A stretch of 64,000 bases of DNA from Nephrocerus scutellatus. Lineage: Eukaryota; Arthropoda; Insecta; Diptera; Pipunculidae. The position numbers and the translations under genes are program-made. The DNA lies in NCBI GenBank assembly GCA_947095585.1, contig OX352761.1, forward strand, positions 39,196,760 to 39,260,759, read 5' to 3'. This document shows, one piece after another, positions 39,433 to 51,130 of the stretch (the first letter of the stretch is position 1; each line of letters opens with the position of its first letter). The notes under the pieces are model-generated. The model did no database searches, had not been told where the DNA came from, and worked only from the letters and a program-made list of their open reading frames with translations.

Positions 39433-42294
39433 TTGATTTACAGCAAAATTGACGAGTGACCAAGGACAGCTATCCTATGTCGCCACCAGTATAATATCTA
39501 TTCCATAAATCAATCTATTTCCAGAGACATAACCGCGATATCTTTAGCGACGCACACAACTCATGGTAGCATGAGCATCATCAACTTTGCCGCTGCCTAT
39601 TTCCCAGGAGATGATGAAGAATCTCCACCAAAAACAACACAAACACAAACAAAAATTTGTGATCGGATGCGACGCAAATGTACAACACGTAGTCTGGGGA
39701 GGCACCGACACAAACACAAGATTTAAACGTAGTTATAAATAACGTGGGGAGTGAAGCAAGATTCATAAACGCCATAAGGAGAGAAATTCTGGACCATTAT
39801 CCATTATAAGAATCTCCAAGCATATCAATTGGCAAGTCTTTCAAGACACACTGCAAGCAAACTTGACTGGTATTAGTACCCGAATAAGCTCGATTGCCGA
39901 TCTAGACTCCACGGAAAACGACATTACCGAGTCAATCATAAATGCCTGCCACACAAGCTATCCTGCGACACCCGAGTCAAAGGTACGAGAAATGTTTCCT
40001 GGTGGAACCACGATGTCAAGGTTAAGAAAAGAGAAGTTCGAATTTCGACGGCCTATTGAACTTCTCTTACTAATATTTGCACTAAGAAGCAGCAAAAGAA
40101 ATAGCTGGAGAGAATTTTGTGGGTCACAAAGCTCTCTCCCTCGACCATAAAAATCCACTCGGGTCAGTCAAGAAACCCAACGGTGAATTGACAACCACAA
40201 GATACGAAACTCTCGACTGCCTAGTAAAAAGCCACAAGTCGGGAAGACTTCTTAATACTGGGAGACGATGAAGAGAACGAGGATATAAACTCACATTCTT
40301 ATATCATTCCAATCGAGGCCAATCCAATTATTCCTAGAGGCGCTCAAAAAGCATCTTCCCTATTGGTGGAGACGGAGTCTACCCAATTCTGCTTTGGCCT
40401 TCATCAGATAGAATTTCTACTCGTAAAACTCTACAAAGCCAGCTACAGCCTAGAATACGTTCCAAGGTGGTGGAGAGAAGTGCAAGTGATTTTCTTACCA
40501 AAGGTAGGTAAAAAATCTCCCGGAGATACCAGGTCCTATAAACCAATCAGCCTATCTTCATTTTTACTTAAATCCATGGAGAAGATATTAGGTCACTATA
40601 TAAAATCTAATGTACTCTAAACCCCAGCCAGCACGCATATCAGACTGGAAAATCAACAGAAAAAGCACTGCATGAGCTGACAGACGAAATCGAAGACACA
40701 CTTCGGAACAAAGAAATGTTAATGTCTTCATAGACATTCAAGGCGCTTTTGACACCACTAACTTCGAAGTGATTCAATCACAAGCCAGACACAAGGGTAT
40801 TGACTCCTCAATCATAGGATGGTTATAAACATGCTAAGAGGTAGGAGAATTCGAGCCTCGTTCGGTGACGAAATCATCACTGTAGCGGCAACTAGAGGCT
40901 GCCCACAAGGCGGAGTCCTGTCACCTCTTTTGTGGCTGCTGGTGATGGACCAGTTACTCTCTAGACTTAAGAACAATCGCGTCACTAACATTGGCTATGC
41001 GAATGACCTCGTCCTCACGGTTCGGGGCAAATTCGAGAGTACAATAGCAGAACGAATGCAGTTTGCTTTAAAACTAGTAAACGAATAGTGTAAAGAGGTG
41101 AACATAAGCGTCAATCCAGACAAAATAGTGTGCACCATCTTCACAAAGAGAAGAAGAATAAATCTTCCTACACTGAATTTCCAAGGCAAGGTCCTCCAAA
41201 TAATGCCGAAGCTAAATATCTGGGAGTTATGTTGGACCAAAAACTAACATGGAATTCCCATATGACATACATTATTAACAAAGCTAATAAATCTTACTAC
41301 ACATGCCAACGCATGTTCAACAAAACGTGGGGAATAAACCAGTAAATGACTCTAGAGCATTATCAGACCCAAGCTGACATACACAGCCCTGATATGGTGG
41401 CCAAAAACAGAGTAATCATAGACACGCTTAAAACTCAATAAGGTCCTAAGACTCATTTGCCTTAGTTCAACAGGTGCCATAAGGACCTGCCCAAAGGCAT
41501 CGCTCGAAAAGATTCTAGGACTAACACCACTTCACATACACATTTAAAGTGAAGATGGCTTAAGACTCTCTACTCTTAACATAATCAGGTTAAAGTAAAT
41601 AGACCAGGACATACAAACATCATTTCCAAAATAAACTTGGAATATGGAATTGTCCTACAATCAGACTCAATGACAAAAACAACTGATTTCCAAAGGAACT
41701 TCTTAGTAAGAATTCCCGAGCGCAGTCAAGTTGCAAATATCATCAATAACCTCCCCCACCAGGCATCCATCTGGTACACAGACGGATCTAAAACAGACAG
41801 GAATAGGAGCCGGAGTATCCGGACCCAGAACCACACTGCGAATACCCCTGATCTCAGATAGCCAGGCGGCACTACTTGCACTAAAAGGCCCTATTTTCAA
41901 CACTAGAACAACGTGGAGCTGCTACTGCCACTTAAAACTATTGGCCAAAACTAATAAAATCACCCTATGTGGTCTCCAGGGAACTCTGGCATTGTAGGGA
42001 ACGAGGCAGCAGATCTTTGCGCAGGAGAAGACGCAGAAAGCATATTTACTGGGCCAGAACCAAACATTGCTTACTCCTTTCGCCACCTCAAAAACAAGAT
42101 TAAGGCTATAGAGTTACTCTGAATAAGCAGCCTAACGGATTTTCTGCAAGTTTCTGTTTTATTATTACTCCATGCATTAACCGACATCGGATCATCTTGA
42201 TTGCAATTAGAAATATTTCGGTGCAATACACCAACCAGCTCGTTTAAATGTTTCAATCTCTTTCTTTTTCTATCGTGGGCTAACAATGCCATCA
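39433..42294 (+). repeat. LOA-type remnant, second copy (2,862-bp tandem duplication)
   Basis: TTGATTTACAGCAAAATTGA at 36571 recurs at 39433, and the two stretches run parallel for 2,862 bp to the LOA 3' end (AACAATGCCATC at 39432 and 42294). I noticed only about ten differences, for example GGTAAA/TTTAAA near 36862/39724, CCC/CTC near 37203/40065, ATAAG/CTAAG near 37971/40833 and AAC/GAC near 38086/40948. All disabling mutations, including YANDL, are shared, so duplication followed decay. The unit has no 5' start; it begins inside the endonuclease region. Confidence 0.95.
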
Positions 42295-45200
42295 AAACTA
42301 AATGGGAATCGTCGACAGGGTTGAAACAAACTAAAGCTTCTCAAGTATTACATCAAACACATAGACGAGTTGTCTCTCAATCGCCGCTGGGCACGGTCGT
42401 GCTGCACTCCAGCACTCGCGAGGAAAAAACAACAAAAAAATGTCGTGTTGTGTGTTTGCGCACAAAAAAAATCAAATCAAAAGTGCAAGCAAACGGTTCG
42501 CGCGTTCGGCCTACAATCAAGTGTAAAGTGCTAAAGAATTTAGTAAAACGTAACTGTCGTATGTTTTTCATGCGGCAGTTTGTTTATGATCTAGTTCTTT
42601 AGCTATAAGAATAACGTATTGTGAGTGTTTGTTTCTTTTGGTGTTTTAAGTCATTTTTTCGTTAAGGCATTACACTGGCGACAATTTTGAGACATACTCT
42701 TCTCAATTCGGTAAAAGAAGCGGTAAGTTGTGTTTTGTGTGTTTGTTTTTTTGTAGTGATGTGTAGTTTCAGAGTGGATCTAAGCAATATACGTGGGCGG
42801 AGAACGAATTTTTTTCGCTTTATATGCTCGTGTAAATGTCCACAATGCAGCAATTCTGGCATTAAGCGAAACCCAGGTACTTGTGAATTCTGCTACCTCA
42901 GATTTAAATCTGCCTGTGTATAGCTTAGTGCCATTTTTTCCCCCCCGACGCAGGCTCGCAATTTATGTCCGTAGTGATGTTGCGTTCAAACTTTTGCCCC
43001 AATTAAGCCGATGTTCCAATGCGGAATTTAATTTCACATGGCTGAGAGTAATGGTACAGGTGCGTCTACTACTGCTTTCTTTATAGAAGCCCCAACTTAG
43101 ACAGAGCTTCAACTCTTCACGAGTTTGATGCACTATCTGACTCAATTGCAAGAATTGTCACAAATGATGAAAACACTGAAATCGTTATTGCGGGCAATTT
43201 CAATGTACACAATTCTGGGTGGCTTCGCCATTCTGGCCAGACAACACCCGTAAGAAGGGATGTTGAGTTGTTCGCTGAGTTAAATCACCTTACTCAGCTT
43301 GTAAATGAGCCTACACGAATACCTGACATTGCAAATCATTCCGCAAACACCTTTGACTTGTTCCTTACCTCTCGTCCTGATAATTACTCCGTCAATGTAT
43401 TATTGCCTCTAGGTCATTGTGTTGTATCAGCTAATTTCTCGTTAATAAACCACGCAGTTAGAGAAAAAACTCCCAAAAGAAACAGTATGGCAATACGAGA
43501 AAGCCGATTGGGACGACCTTAACAAATTCTTTGGGAGATTTAATTGGTCGCTATTGTTTCGCGATAGCAACGTGGATGCCGCCGCTGATACAATCACAAA
43601 CATCATTCTTATTGGTATGAGAAAGTTTATCCCTTTCAGGGACAAGTCTATCAAACCAATGGATGATGGATGGTACGACTCGAGCTGTAAAGAATTAGAG
43701 AGGTATGCTTTCGGTTTTACAAAGCAAACCCTACAGAGGAAAACCGAACAAGCGAGCTAGAAATGATTGTAATGCTCATTTTCGGCGAGTCAAATTCTTC
43801 CAGATTGTGCATTGATGCCGCCTGCACCCCCGAGTACTGAACACTCTATGGGACAGATCTTCATTCGTACTCGTGGAGTTGCAAGAGTTTTAAACGATCT
43901 TAACATTCACAAATCCCCTGGGCCAGATGATATTTGCCCATTAGTTCTGAAGAGGTGTTTTTCCAAGCTGGCATTAACATTGCGTACGATTTTCGAAAAG
44001 CTTTTCAATCTATCCTATTCTTCTGGACTCTTCCCGAGAAGTTGGAAAACAGCTTTTGTGCAGCCCACACCCAAAAAAGGTGAGCCGTCGTCTCCTTCCT
44101 ACCTTCCCATAGCACTTACATCCATTCTTTCCAAGGTCATGGAAACGATGATCAATTTTCAGCTCATGAAATATCTTGAAACCAATGAAATCCTTAGTGA
44201 CCGGCAGTACGGATTTCATGGACGTTCCACTGGTGATTTGATGGTATATCTCACCGAACAGTGGAACCGGTCTTTGCATCAATTTGGTGAAAGCAAAGCT
44301 GTTGCACTCGATATTTCCAAAGCATTTGACAGAGTTTGGCATCAAGCTCTTTTGTCAAAAATGCGTGCTTATGGTATCGATGATAAACTGCTTCATTGGA
44401 TTAGAAGCTATCTTCTGGACCGCTCAATTCAAGTTGTTATGGACTGTTTCAAGTCTGAAATACACCACATAAATGCTGGCGTTCCCCAGGGCTCTGTTCT
44501 GTCCCCGACACTCTTTCTCGTTTTTATTAGTGATCTCTTATCTGTGACTTCTAATCCAATTCACTCTTTCGCTTACGACAGCACTCTCACCTTTTCATAT
44601 AAGTTTGAGGAATCCCATGCCATTACCCATGAATGGCACTTGCATCGAGGAAACGGAAAATCTCTCAATTCTCGGTATGTGCGTTAACGACAAGCTTCGT
44701 TGGAATGACCACATATTTACCGTCGCTAAAAATGCTGCGAAATGTTTAGGTTTTCTAACCCGGTGCAAGAAATATTTCGCTCCCTCTGATCTGGCTACAT
44801 CTACAAGGCTTTTATTCGCCCTAAACTTGAGTACAATTGTCATATTTGGTCTGGTGCGCCTAAAACCACCTTGCATGAACTAGATAGAATACAAAACCGT
44901 GCAATAAAACTTATCGGTGACAAAAACATTGCGAAATCAATAGATTCGCTTGAAAACCGCAGGAACGTCTCCTGCTCTTCACTGTTTTATCGCTCATGCC
45001 ACCTCATCTTGAATTCAACCGCAATACTCGTGGCGCTCTAAATGGACATCAGTTTACCCTTTAGCCCATCTTCGGACGTACAATTAAGTTCAGGAATTCG
45101 TTCTTCAGCCGTACAACACGTATGTGGAATGCTCTGCCAATCTCTGTCTTTCCACATCACTATGATCCACAGGCATTCAAGACACAAGCTCATAGACCTC

Positions 45201-45306
45201 CTCTCTCCTCCTCCTTTTCCTTAACGCCCACGCTGTGCCAAGAATATAGCCGAATTTAATAATGGTGCGAACCCCTTTTTGCGTGCGAAAATTATAAAAA
45301 AAAATA
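42295..45306 (+). mobile_element. CR1/Jockey-type LINE, second copy
   Basis: About 3 kb from the LOA end to an A-rich tail at 45294-45306. The first ~450 bp look like a 5' leader, and coding resembles the LINE at 32.6-36.2 kb. No target duplication could be recognised, so the borders are approximate; the left border coincides with the end of the LOA unit. Confidence 0.7.
42762..45225 (+). pseudogene. LINE EN-RT ORF with mutated catalytic residues
   Basis: The endonuclease reads VDLSNIRG (42775), AAILALSETQVLV, AIYVRSDVAFKLL, VIAGNFNVHNSGW (43185) and, where an SDH triad is expected, PLGHCVV. The reverse transcriptase (43812-44687) reads LNDLNIHKSPGPDDICPLVL, LPIALTSILSKVMETMI, YGFHGRSTGDLMVYL, ALDISKAFDRVWHQALL and INAGVPQGSVLSPTLFLVF. 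The catalytic box is SFAYDSTL, with the first Asp replaced by Tyr. Frame changes occur near 42830, 43085, 43515, 43760 and 44600, and a stop at 44687. The C-terminal piece continues to about 45225. Confidence 0.85.
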
Positions 45307-45499
45307 TCTAACTGAACCATTATGCACTCAGATCTCTAGTCTGGTACATAACGTGACACGGCCCATTCAATAGTCACTTAGCGAAAATGTGAAAAGCCCA
45401 GACGGACGGACGTGTGATGCTCTCACACGAAAAAGATTTAAGCACCTCAAAGCCCACACAGTTCTAGGACAGAATTTCATTTTATCTTATCAATTTTCA

Positions 45500-45990
45500 T
45501 TTTAACTTATCTGATATTTATATATTCTTTTAAATTTTTTTGATAGTTGTATTAAAAGTTCTGGGTGTATTGCCTTTTGAGAGTTCCAAAAAGTTAGTGG
45601 GTCCAAATATTCGCAACGTAGATATTGCTCTATAGAAAGATTTCCCATAACACTAGGTGCATTAATGTGAGTCGTCTTTCCTTTGGTTGCCTTTCAATAA
45701 AGCCTTGACCATAGCGAAATTGGCTTTAAAGTATTTATTTCCGATACTGAGTCATCTATTTCCATTTCCGTTGTGTTAACTTTTTTATTATTTAAGAGAT
45801 ATGTGACTTCCCCAGTCAACCACTTTCGCGCATTTGTAGAATTGGCATCATTTCCAAAAGCAATCTTCTTAAATCTGGGGTTTAGGAAAGTAGCTTTTGC
45901 ACAGATTTTGTCCGCTTCCAATTGACCAAGCCGTCTTTTATTGGCATCGAGTAAAGTTGATTTAAGTTAAAGTCCACAGGAAGTTTTCCT
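45500..45990 (-). pseudogene. hAT-family transposase C-terminal remnant
   Basis: hAT transposases cut and paste DNA, and their C-terminus mediates dimerisation. The minus strand reads ICAKATFLNPRFKKIAFG (45905-45855), NARKWLTGEVTYLL, then LKPISLWSRLY, a stop, and the dimerisation-region signature IEQYLRCEYLDPLTFWNS (about 45640-45585) followed by HPELLIQLSKKF. The arrangement matches the DPRFK and Dimer_Tnp_hAT regions. One in-frame stop is visible and the catalytic N-terminal parts are missing. It is a candidate relative of the source of the hAT-type elements at 47.5-50 kb. Confidence 0.75.
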
Positions 45991-46019
45991 ATTATCAATG
46001 GTATTATCATCAACACTCA

Positions 46020-46370
46020 TTTGCTGCAACCGATAGTCCTAAGTCCAAACGAATGAAAAAATTATTCATTCAAACGTAAAACCACTTGAATGAAAAAATC
46101 ATTCGTTCACACATAAAACCATTATTTGGTCTAAACGAATGAAAAAATCATAAATTCAAACCTAAAACCATTCTTTTGCAACCGATAGTTCAAAGTCCAA
46201 ACGAATGAAAAAATCATTGGTTTACACATAAAACCATTTATTGGTCCAAACGAATAAAAAAATCATTTCTTTAAACCAAAAACCATTCATTTGCAACCGA
46301 TATTCAAAACGAATGAAAAAATCATTTGTTCAAACGTAAAATCATTCGAACATTTTCATCCAATAGTCCA
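46020..46370. repeat. ~60-bp tandem array with GAATGAAAAAATCATTC palindromes
   Basis: Units of CCAAACGAATGAAAAAATCA followed by TTCAAACSTAAAACCATT repeat about seven times, with TGCAACCGATAGTCCAAA at 46026, 46175 and 46290 marking a longer repeat of two to three units. Each unit contains an inverted pair around the A-run. No coding. Confidence 0.85.
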
Positions 46371-46589
46371 AAGTTGAACATTAAATGACAAATGGATACA
46401 TACACAATTTTTGCAAAGCAGTCATCGCCAGAGTGCACGCACTTGCACAAAAAAAATCATTCAGTCAATGCTCAAATTAAAAAAATAACAACCCATAAAA
46501 ATTTTTCATATAAATTCTATAATAACCAAAAGTATACTGAATTCCAAAATAAATGCTGAAATATAAAAACACATACGAAGCACTGCAAC

Positions 46590-46720
46590 CCAAGTACTGT
46601 CACCGGAAATATACATGTGTGCAAAATTTCAATAAAATCTGGCTTTAGGAAGTGTGTTAAAAATTGATCATAAGACTCTGCCCGAGGGCACGCGAAGCTA
46701 ATATAAAAAACCGGACTATC
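46590..46720. repeat. Fragment shared with the 16.5-kb region
   Basis: ATACATGTGTGCAAAATTTC, AATAAAATCTGGCTTTAGGA, TTGATCATAAGACTCTGCC and CGCGAAGCTAATAT parallel 16540-16660, and 48510-48590 in part. A dispersed non-coding repeat. Confidence 0.6.
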
Positions 46721-46789
46721 CATAGTAAAACATTTGAATGGTTTTTGACGTGACAACGTTTCACTACAAGGTTTAAGGGGGAACATATA

Positions 46790-46940
46790 TTAAGTGATAC
46801 ACTGTTGTGATCACTGTTAAGGGAGACACTGTACGGTGATACACTGTTAAATGTCCCACTGTTGTGAGCACTGTTAAAAGAGACACTGTTTAATAGTTAA
46901 ATGTCACACTTTTAAGTGAGCCACTGCTAAATGTCAGTAC
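46790..46940. repeat. CACTGTTA-type short repeats
   Basis: The motif (G/A)CACTGTTAA with TGATAC or AGAGACACTG spacers recurs about eight times with irregular 20-40 bp spacing. Confidence 0.6.
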
Positions 46941-46943
46941 TTT

Positions 46944-47290
46944 GGGAACTTAGCCATTTCCCAAGCGATTCGCATGAAATTCGGTACGTAGGACTATGAT
47001 GCGACCATAAGAATTGTTCCTATGGAAATTCTGGGATAGGGCCAATGGTGCCTGGAATTTCGGGAACTAAGCAATTTCTCAAGCGATTCGTTTGAAATTC
47101 TGTATGTAGGACTATGATGCGACCTTAAGACTTGTTCCTATGGAAATTCTGGTCTGAAATTTCGGGAACTAAGCAATTTCTCAAGTGATTCGTATGAAAT
47201 TCGGTAGGACTAAGACTGTAAAACTTGTTCCCATTGAAATTGTCATTAGGAAGTGGAATTTCTGGAACTAAGCAATTTCTCAAACGACTT
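46944..47290. repeat. ~100-118-bp tandem repeats, 3.5 copies
   Basis: GGGAACTAAGCAATTTCTCA-type anchors at 46944, 47062, 47164 and 47263, each followed by GATTCGTATGAAATTCGGTA, AGGACTATGATGCGACC and TTGTTCCTATGGAAATTCTG. Later copies are shortened. Confidence 0.85.
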
Positions 47291-47507
47291 GTGCCTTTTA
47301 ATATAATCAATATTGATTGTTATTAACTTTTAAGTCTTTTAACAAATTTTTTTATTTAATCGTATTGTTTATTTAAAGACTTAATTTAATGGTATTTAAA
47401 ATTATAATATTTATATTTGCCAATAGAATAGAATAAAGCAAACATGTGCAGTAGTAGTGATAGTATAGTCGCTGTTCGTTTTCTATCGCTGTTCTGGCCT
47501 GTTCGTT

Positions 47508-47515
47508 CTAATAAC
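47508..47515. repeat. Left 8-bp target duplication (CTAATAAC)
   Basis: Exact match to 48413-48420, bracketing the hAT-type element at 47516-48412. Confidence 0.88.
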
Positions 47516-48412
47516 TAGTCTTGGGTAACTCATACATGAGTTGGTACAAATGTCCCATACAAAGAGTTGAGATGTCACAACACCTCAAAATTTTGTTTTG
47601 TACCAACTCATTTGTAGTAGGACGGAAGAGGTACCTCAATTTATGTCCCAGCTACGCAATAACACAATACACAACTCACACCTCATTTGAGAGACTACAA
47701 TCGTATTATACTAATGCATTTGAAGCAAATTCTACACACCTCAATGTGAAAACGAAAGGGACAGTCTTGTCTGTTGTGTTGTATTTGCATTTCGTGTTGA
47801 ATGTGCCCGAAATTCTGTTCAATTGTATCTCTCTCTAGCTGTAGAGTATAGTCCCTATATTTTATATGGATGATCAATGAACATCTAGTTATAAGCAGAA
47901 AATATACTTAATCCTTAAGAACTGAATGCATTGGTTCTAATTTCAGATTGGTGCATTCTGAATAGAACCACTAGTTCAAGGCATATTACACTCCTCATTT
48001 GAGACAAATTCAACACACCTCAAATGAGGCATATTCTACACACCTCAATTGAGGTGGTACAATGTCCCAATACATTTTTGAAAATGAGTTACTCATACAA
48101 ACTCATTTTAAAATCGTGTCCTACCCAAAACCTTCTCTATAGAAAGCCCAACTCTACGCATACTAATGCTGTAAACCAAGACCAAACGCATGTGTGTTTG
48201 TGGGATGTGAATACGGTGTACAAAAAATAAGAAGTCGCAAAGAGCGAGAAACGTAAGATGTGGTAGTGGGAAACAGAAATATTTTATATGGATTTTGCTC
48301 TTTAGTTGATTACTAAATACAAATACGTTTGGTCTCAATCTAAGCATGCATCTGTGTACGATCGGAACAGTTGGGCTTTCTATAGAGAAGGTTTTGGTCC
48401 TACCCAACACTA
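47516..48412. mobile_element. Non-autonomous hAT-type element (TAGTSTTGGGTA ends)
   Basis: The ends TAGTCTTGGGTA and, inverted, TAGTGTTGGGTA are flanked by an exact 8-bp duplication CTAATAAC, the signature of hAT transposition. The interior has repeated subterminal motifs typical of hAT transposase-binding regions: CACCTCAAATGAGG, CACCTCAATTGAGG and GAGTTGGTACAAATGTCCC with inverted GTACCAACTCAT. No ORF is present. A second hAT-type MITE has inserted 16 bp from its right end. The empty site is supported by the paralogous sequence at 49930-50031, which lacks the insertion. Confidence 0.88.
48126..48396. mobile_element. hAT-type MITE, complete, 271 bp
   Basis: Perfect long terminal inverted repeats, CAAAACCTTCTCTATAGAAA... 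and its mirror ending GGTTTTG, about 29 bp each, are flanked by the 8-bp duplication GTCCTACC (48118-48125 and 48397-48404). The internal sequence matches the broken copy at 3925-4537. There is no coding capacity. It sits inside the right end of the 47.5-kb hAT-type element and is therefore the younger of the two. Confidence 0.93.
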
Positions 48413-48713
48413 CTAATAACATTCAATAAAATGATACAGTGCTTGCGTGATGCCTGGCATATTTTAAAACAACATTATTCGATGACCGTACGATACCATC
48501 TATTGATCACAAGATCTGACTAGCCACCCCAGCCAGCTAGTCCACCAGCCACGTGCACGAGAAGCTAATATAGAGAATTTATAAAGAGAACCAGATAAAA
48601 CGAACTTAGTGCCGAATATTGCGTCTGCGCGTTTCAAAGCGACATTTTTTGATGATCGTACGATACTATTTCCATGCATGGGTTAGTGCTGCTCGCTTTA
48701 TTTCATGTGCAGT

Positions 48714-49929
48714 TAGTGATGAGCAAAATTGGTCTTGGTCTTGCAGTCTTGTCTTGGTCTTGCAAAAAATGCAAGACCAAGACCAAGACCAAGACCAATC
48801 ATTCAGTTGCAAGACCAAGACCAAGACCATCACTGAGTGTGCAAGACCAAGACCAAGACCAAAAATATGTATGCAAGACTGCAAGACTCTTGCATTTAAA
48901 GTTATGTAATTTCTCTGTTGATATTTATTTTTAAAACCTACATATGTCGTACGTTTATTTGTATACGAGTAGGTATATATATAATACTACCAAACTTAAA
49001 AACCCAGACAGAAGATCTTCAGCGAGTCTGTTGTGTCTGTCTGTAGTATTTACAGGCATATGTATGGATGTTCATAGACACATAGATTTAGATTGCTATT
49101 TCCTCATAATTTTATATTTTTGGGTTTTTCTTGTTATAGGTTTTTTCATGCTAGACAAGTCATATAAAAAAAGACGTCAACAAAGACGTGTATGTCATGG
49201 CATCAGTTGCAAATAGAAATGTTGAAATTGACTGAGTTCTTTTGACAGAATAAGTCTAGACTTTCTTGAACAAATTTTTTTCGAATTAACCGCTAAGCTT
49301 AAATGTTGATAGTTTTGTATATTAGTTGTGTTGTAGTTGTAGTTGTATATATGTATATAGGGTGTCCCCTTATTCGTGCACGTTAATTTGGGAAATGATT
49401 CTTGGGTATATTCTAAGAAAAAAATCGTTCTACAGTAAGGGTCTATCTCCAATGTTGACATCATTTAAGGGGGATTAAAGAAAAAGCTTACTTTGGTGCA
49501 CCCTGACCCATGTTAACGGACATTGCTCTGTTAATATTTATGGTAGAAACTTCGTTTTGGTCTTTGTTTGTAGAATAAATACTAGGCATTGTAACTACGT
49601 TAAAATATACGTTGATATATTGTTCAAGTCTTCAGAGTTCAGATATTCAAGTTCAATGCCTGTACCAGTTTTCTTCCCTTATGCTTATTTTTGATTTTGA
49701 CGTTATGCTAGAACAAAAATATATACATACATACAACCATTTATACATACTTATATAGTTATTAAACAAAAAATACTTTATTCTGTAAGACCGCAAGACC
49801 AAGACCAAGACTCAGGCTGCAAGACCAAGACCAAGACTAATGGCACGAATGCAAGACCAAGACCAAGACTCGACTTGCAAGACCAAGACCGAGATGAAAT
49901 GGTCTTGGTCTTGCGTTTGCTCATCACTA
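48714..49929. mobile_element. Non-autonomous hAT-type element with AAGACC subterminal arrays
   Basis: Ends TAGTGATGAGCAAA and TTTGCTCATCACTA form a perfect 14-bp inverted repeat flanked by the exact 8-bp duplication TGTGCAGT (48706-48713 and 49930-49937). Both subterminal regions carry many copies of the hexamer AAGACC or its complement: about 48740-48870 on the left and 49786-49915 on the right. The 1,216-bp element has no transposase; its centre contains the second copy of the CAGGGTG-type MITE. The repeat-derived open frames (KTKTK or DQDQ runs) are artefacts of the hexamer. Confidence 0.92.
49355..49508. mobile_element. CAGGGTG-type MITE (copy 2)
   Basis: Matches 13346-13498: AGGGTGTCCCCTTATTC at the left, TTGGGAAATGATTCTTGGGT and AATGTTGACATCATTTAAGG inside, CACCCTGACCC at the right. 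It lies within the AAGACC hAT-type element. Confidence 0.7.
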
Positions 49930-50031
49930 TGTGCAGTACTAGTGATAGTATAGTCTCTGCTCGTTTTCTATCGATACTCTGCTCTGCTTGTTCTATTAAC
50001 ATTGCATAAAGTTATACAGTGCTCTCGTGAT
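49930..50031. repeat. Empty-site paralogue of the 47.5-kb insertion
   Basis: TGTGCAGTACTAGTGATAGT, TCTCTGCTCGTTTTCTATCG, TTCTATTAACATTGCATAAA and ATACAGTGCTCTCGTGATAC correspond to 47449-47515 joined directly to 48413-48455, without the hAT-type element between. Confidence 0.8.
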
Positions 50032-50749
50032 ACAGAAAAAAATAATACTATAAGTTACACAAAAGAGGCATATAATTTTTACAAGCTACATTCATTTCTC
50101 TTCAAATTTAATTTAAAACTACTCAAATTTATTATTAATTGAAAACAACAGTTGCTTTAGTGTGTTTGGAAAGTAATATGCAATATCCAATATGCCAGTG
50201 GTTATGAACATTTAAATCAGCTTATAAATTATTTATTTTATTGTATGTGATGATCTCCGATGCTAGTCGTAGGATTGTCATATTTTTAAAACGTTTTTAT
50301 TAGCTTGCTTTCCTGGGTGGAATTTTGTAATTGATTTAAACTAACTTCCCATTGAACTAGAGTCTTGAAACTTTAAACATAGCTCAGAGCTGGATGAACA
50401 TTGACATAACACAAAAAAAGACAAATCGCAAAAAAAAAATAATTCAATGCGATATTGCAATTTGTTTCAGATCAAAGCAAACTACTACACACATTACTCG
50501 TTTTAAACGTTTTTAATTAAAAATGTTTTTTTTATTAGCTGACATGTTTTTAGTATTATAGAAGAAACATTTCTTTAATAATTTCTACGTTACTAAGCGG
50601 CATCATTGCGATGATTTTGATTCAAACTAATAAGCCTTGATAATGAATCGACATGCATCAGGAGAGCATTAAGTGTATCGAATCGAATAAGTCGATAGTT
50701 CCCAACGCTACTCTGGTTCGAGCCGCCGTTGTGACAACAACTAATAGCT
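50032..50749. other. AT-rich interval, no gene seen
   Basis: No supported ORF, repeat array or transposon end was recognised. Confidence 0.5.
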
Positions 50750-51130
50750 ACGCGTTTTGACGAAAAATTTTAAATTCTGTCTTTTGGTACACTAGTACGG
50801 AGTACTGACTGATTTATTCACTCTTCCCTTCTAGTTCCTCCAGCCCGTTCCACCCAAACACCACTACAACGAGTGAGCATTGACTGATTAATTCACCTTA
50901 TTCACTCGCTTTACCAGAGTTTACGTAGTTAGCAGGGCTCTGACTGATTTAGTCACTCCGCCTTGATAACACCGCCGTATTGTCCATTTCGTACATAACG
51001 CCACCATACTGAGTGAATATCGACTGATTTATTTACGTTACTTGCTCGGTAGTGTCGTGAGTGGCTAAACAGGGCTCTAACAGATTTATTCACATCGCCT
51101 TGTCAACACCGCTACCCCACTCTCCAGGCA
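50750..51130. repeat. Imperfect ~60-85-bp repeats (CTGACTGATTTATTCAC)
   Basis: The motif CTGACTGATTTATTCAC or close variants occurs at about 50806, 50880, 50940, 51020 and 51077, with GGGCTCTGAC-, ACCGCC- and GAGTGA-containing spacers. The array is old and diverged, and no coding is seen. Confidence 0.6.

Noticed and set aside
48619..48934. Protein-coding frames with KTKTK/DQDQ runs
   Set aside because: They are readings of the AAGACC hexamer array in several frames and both strands, without start context or codon constraint.
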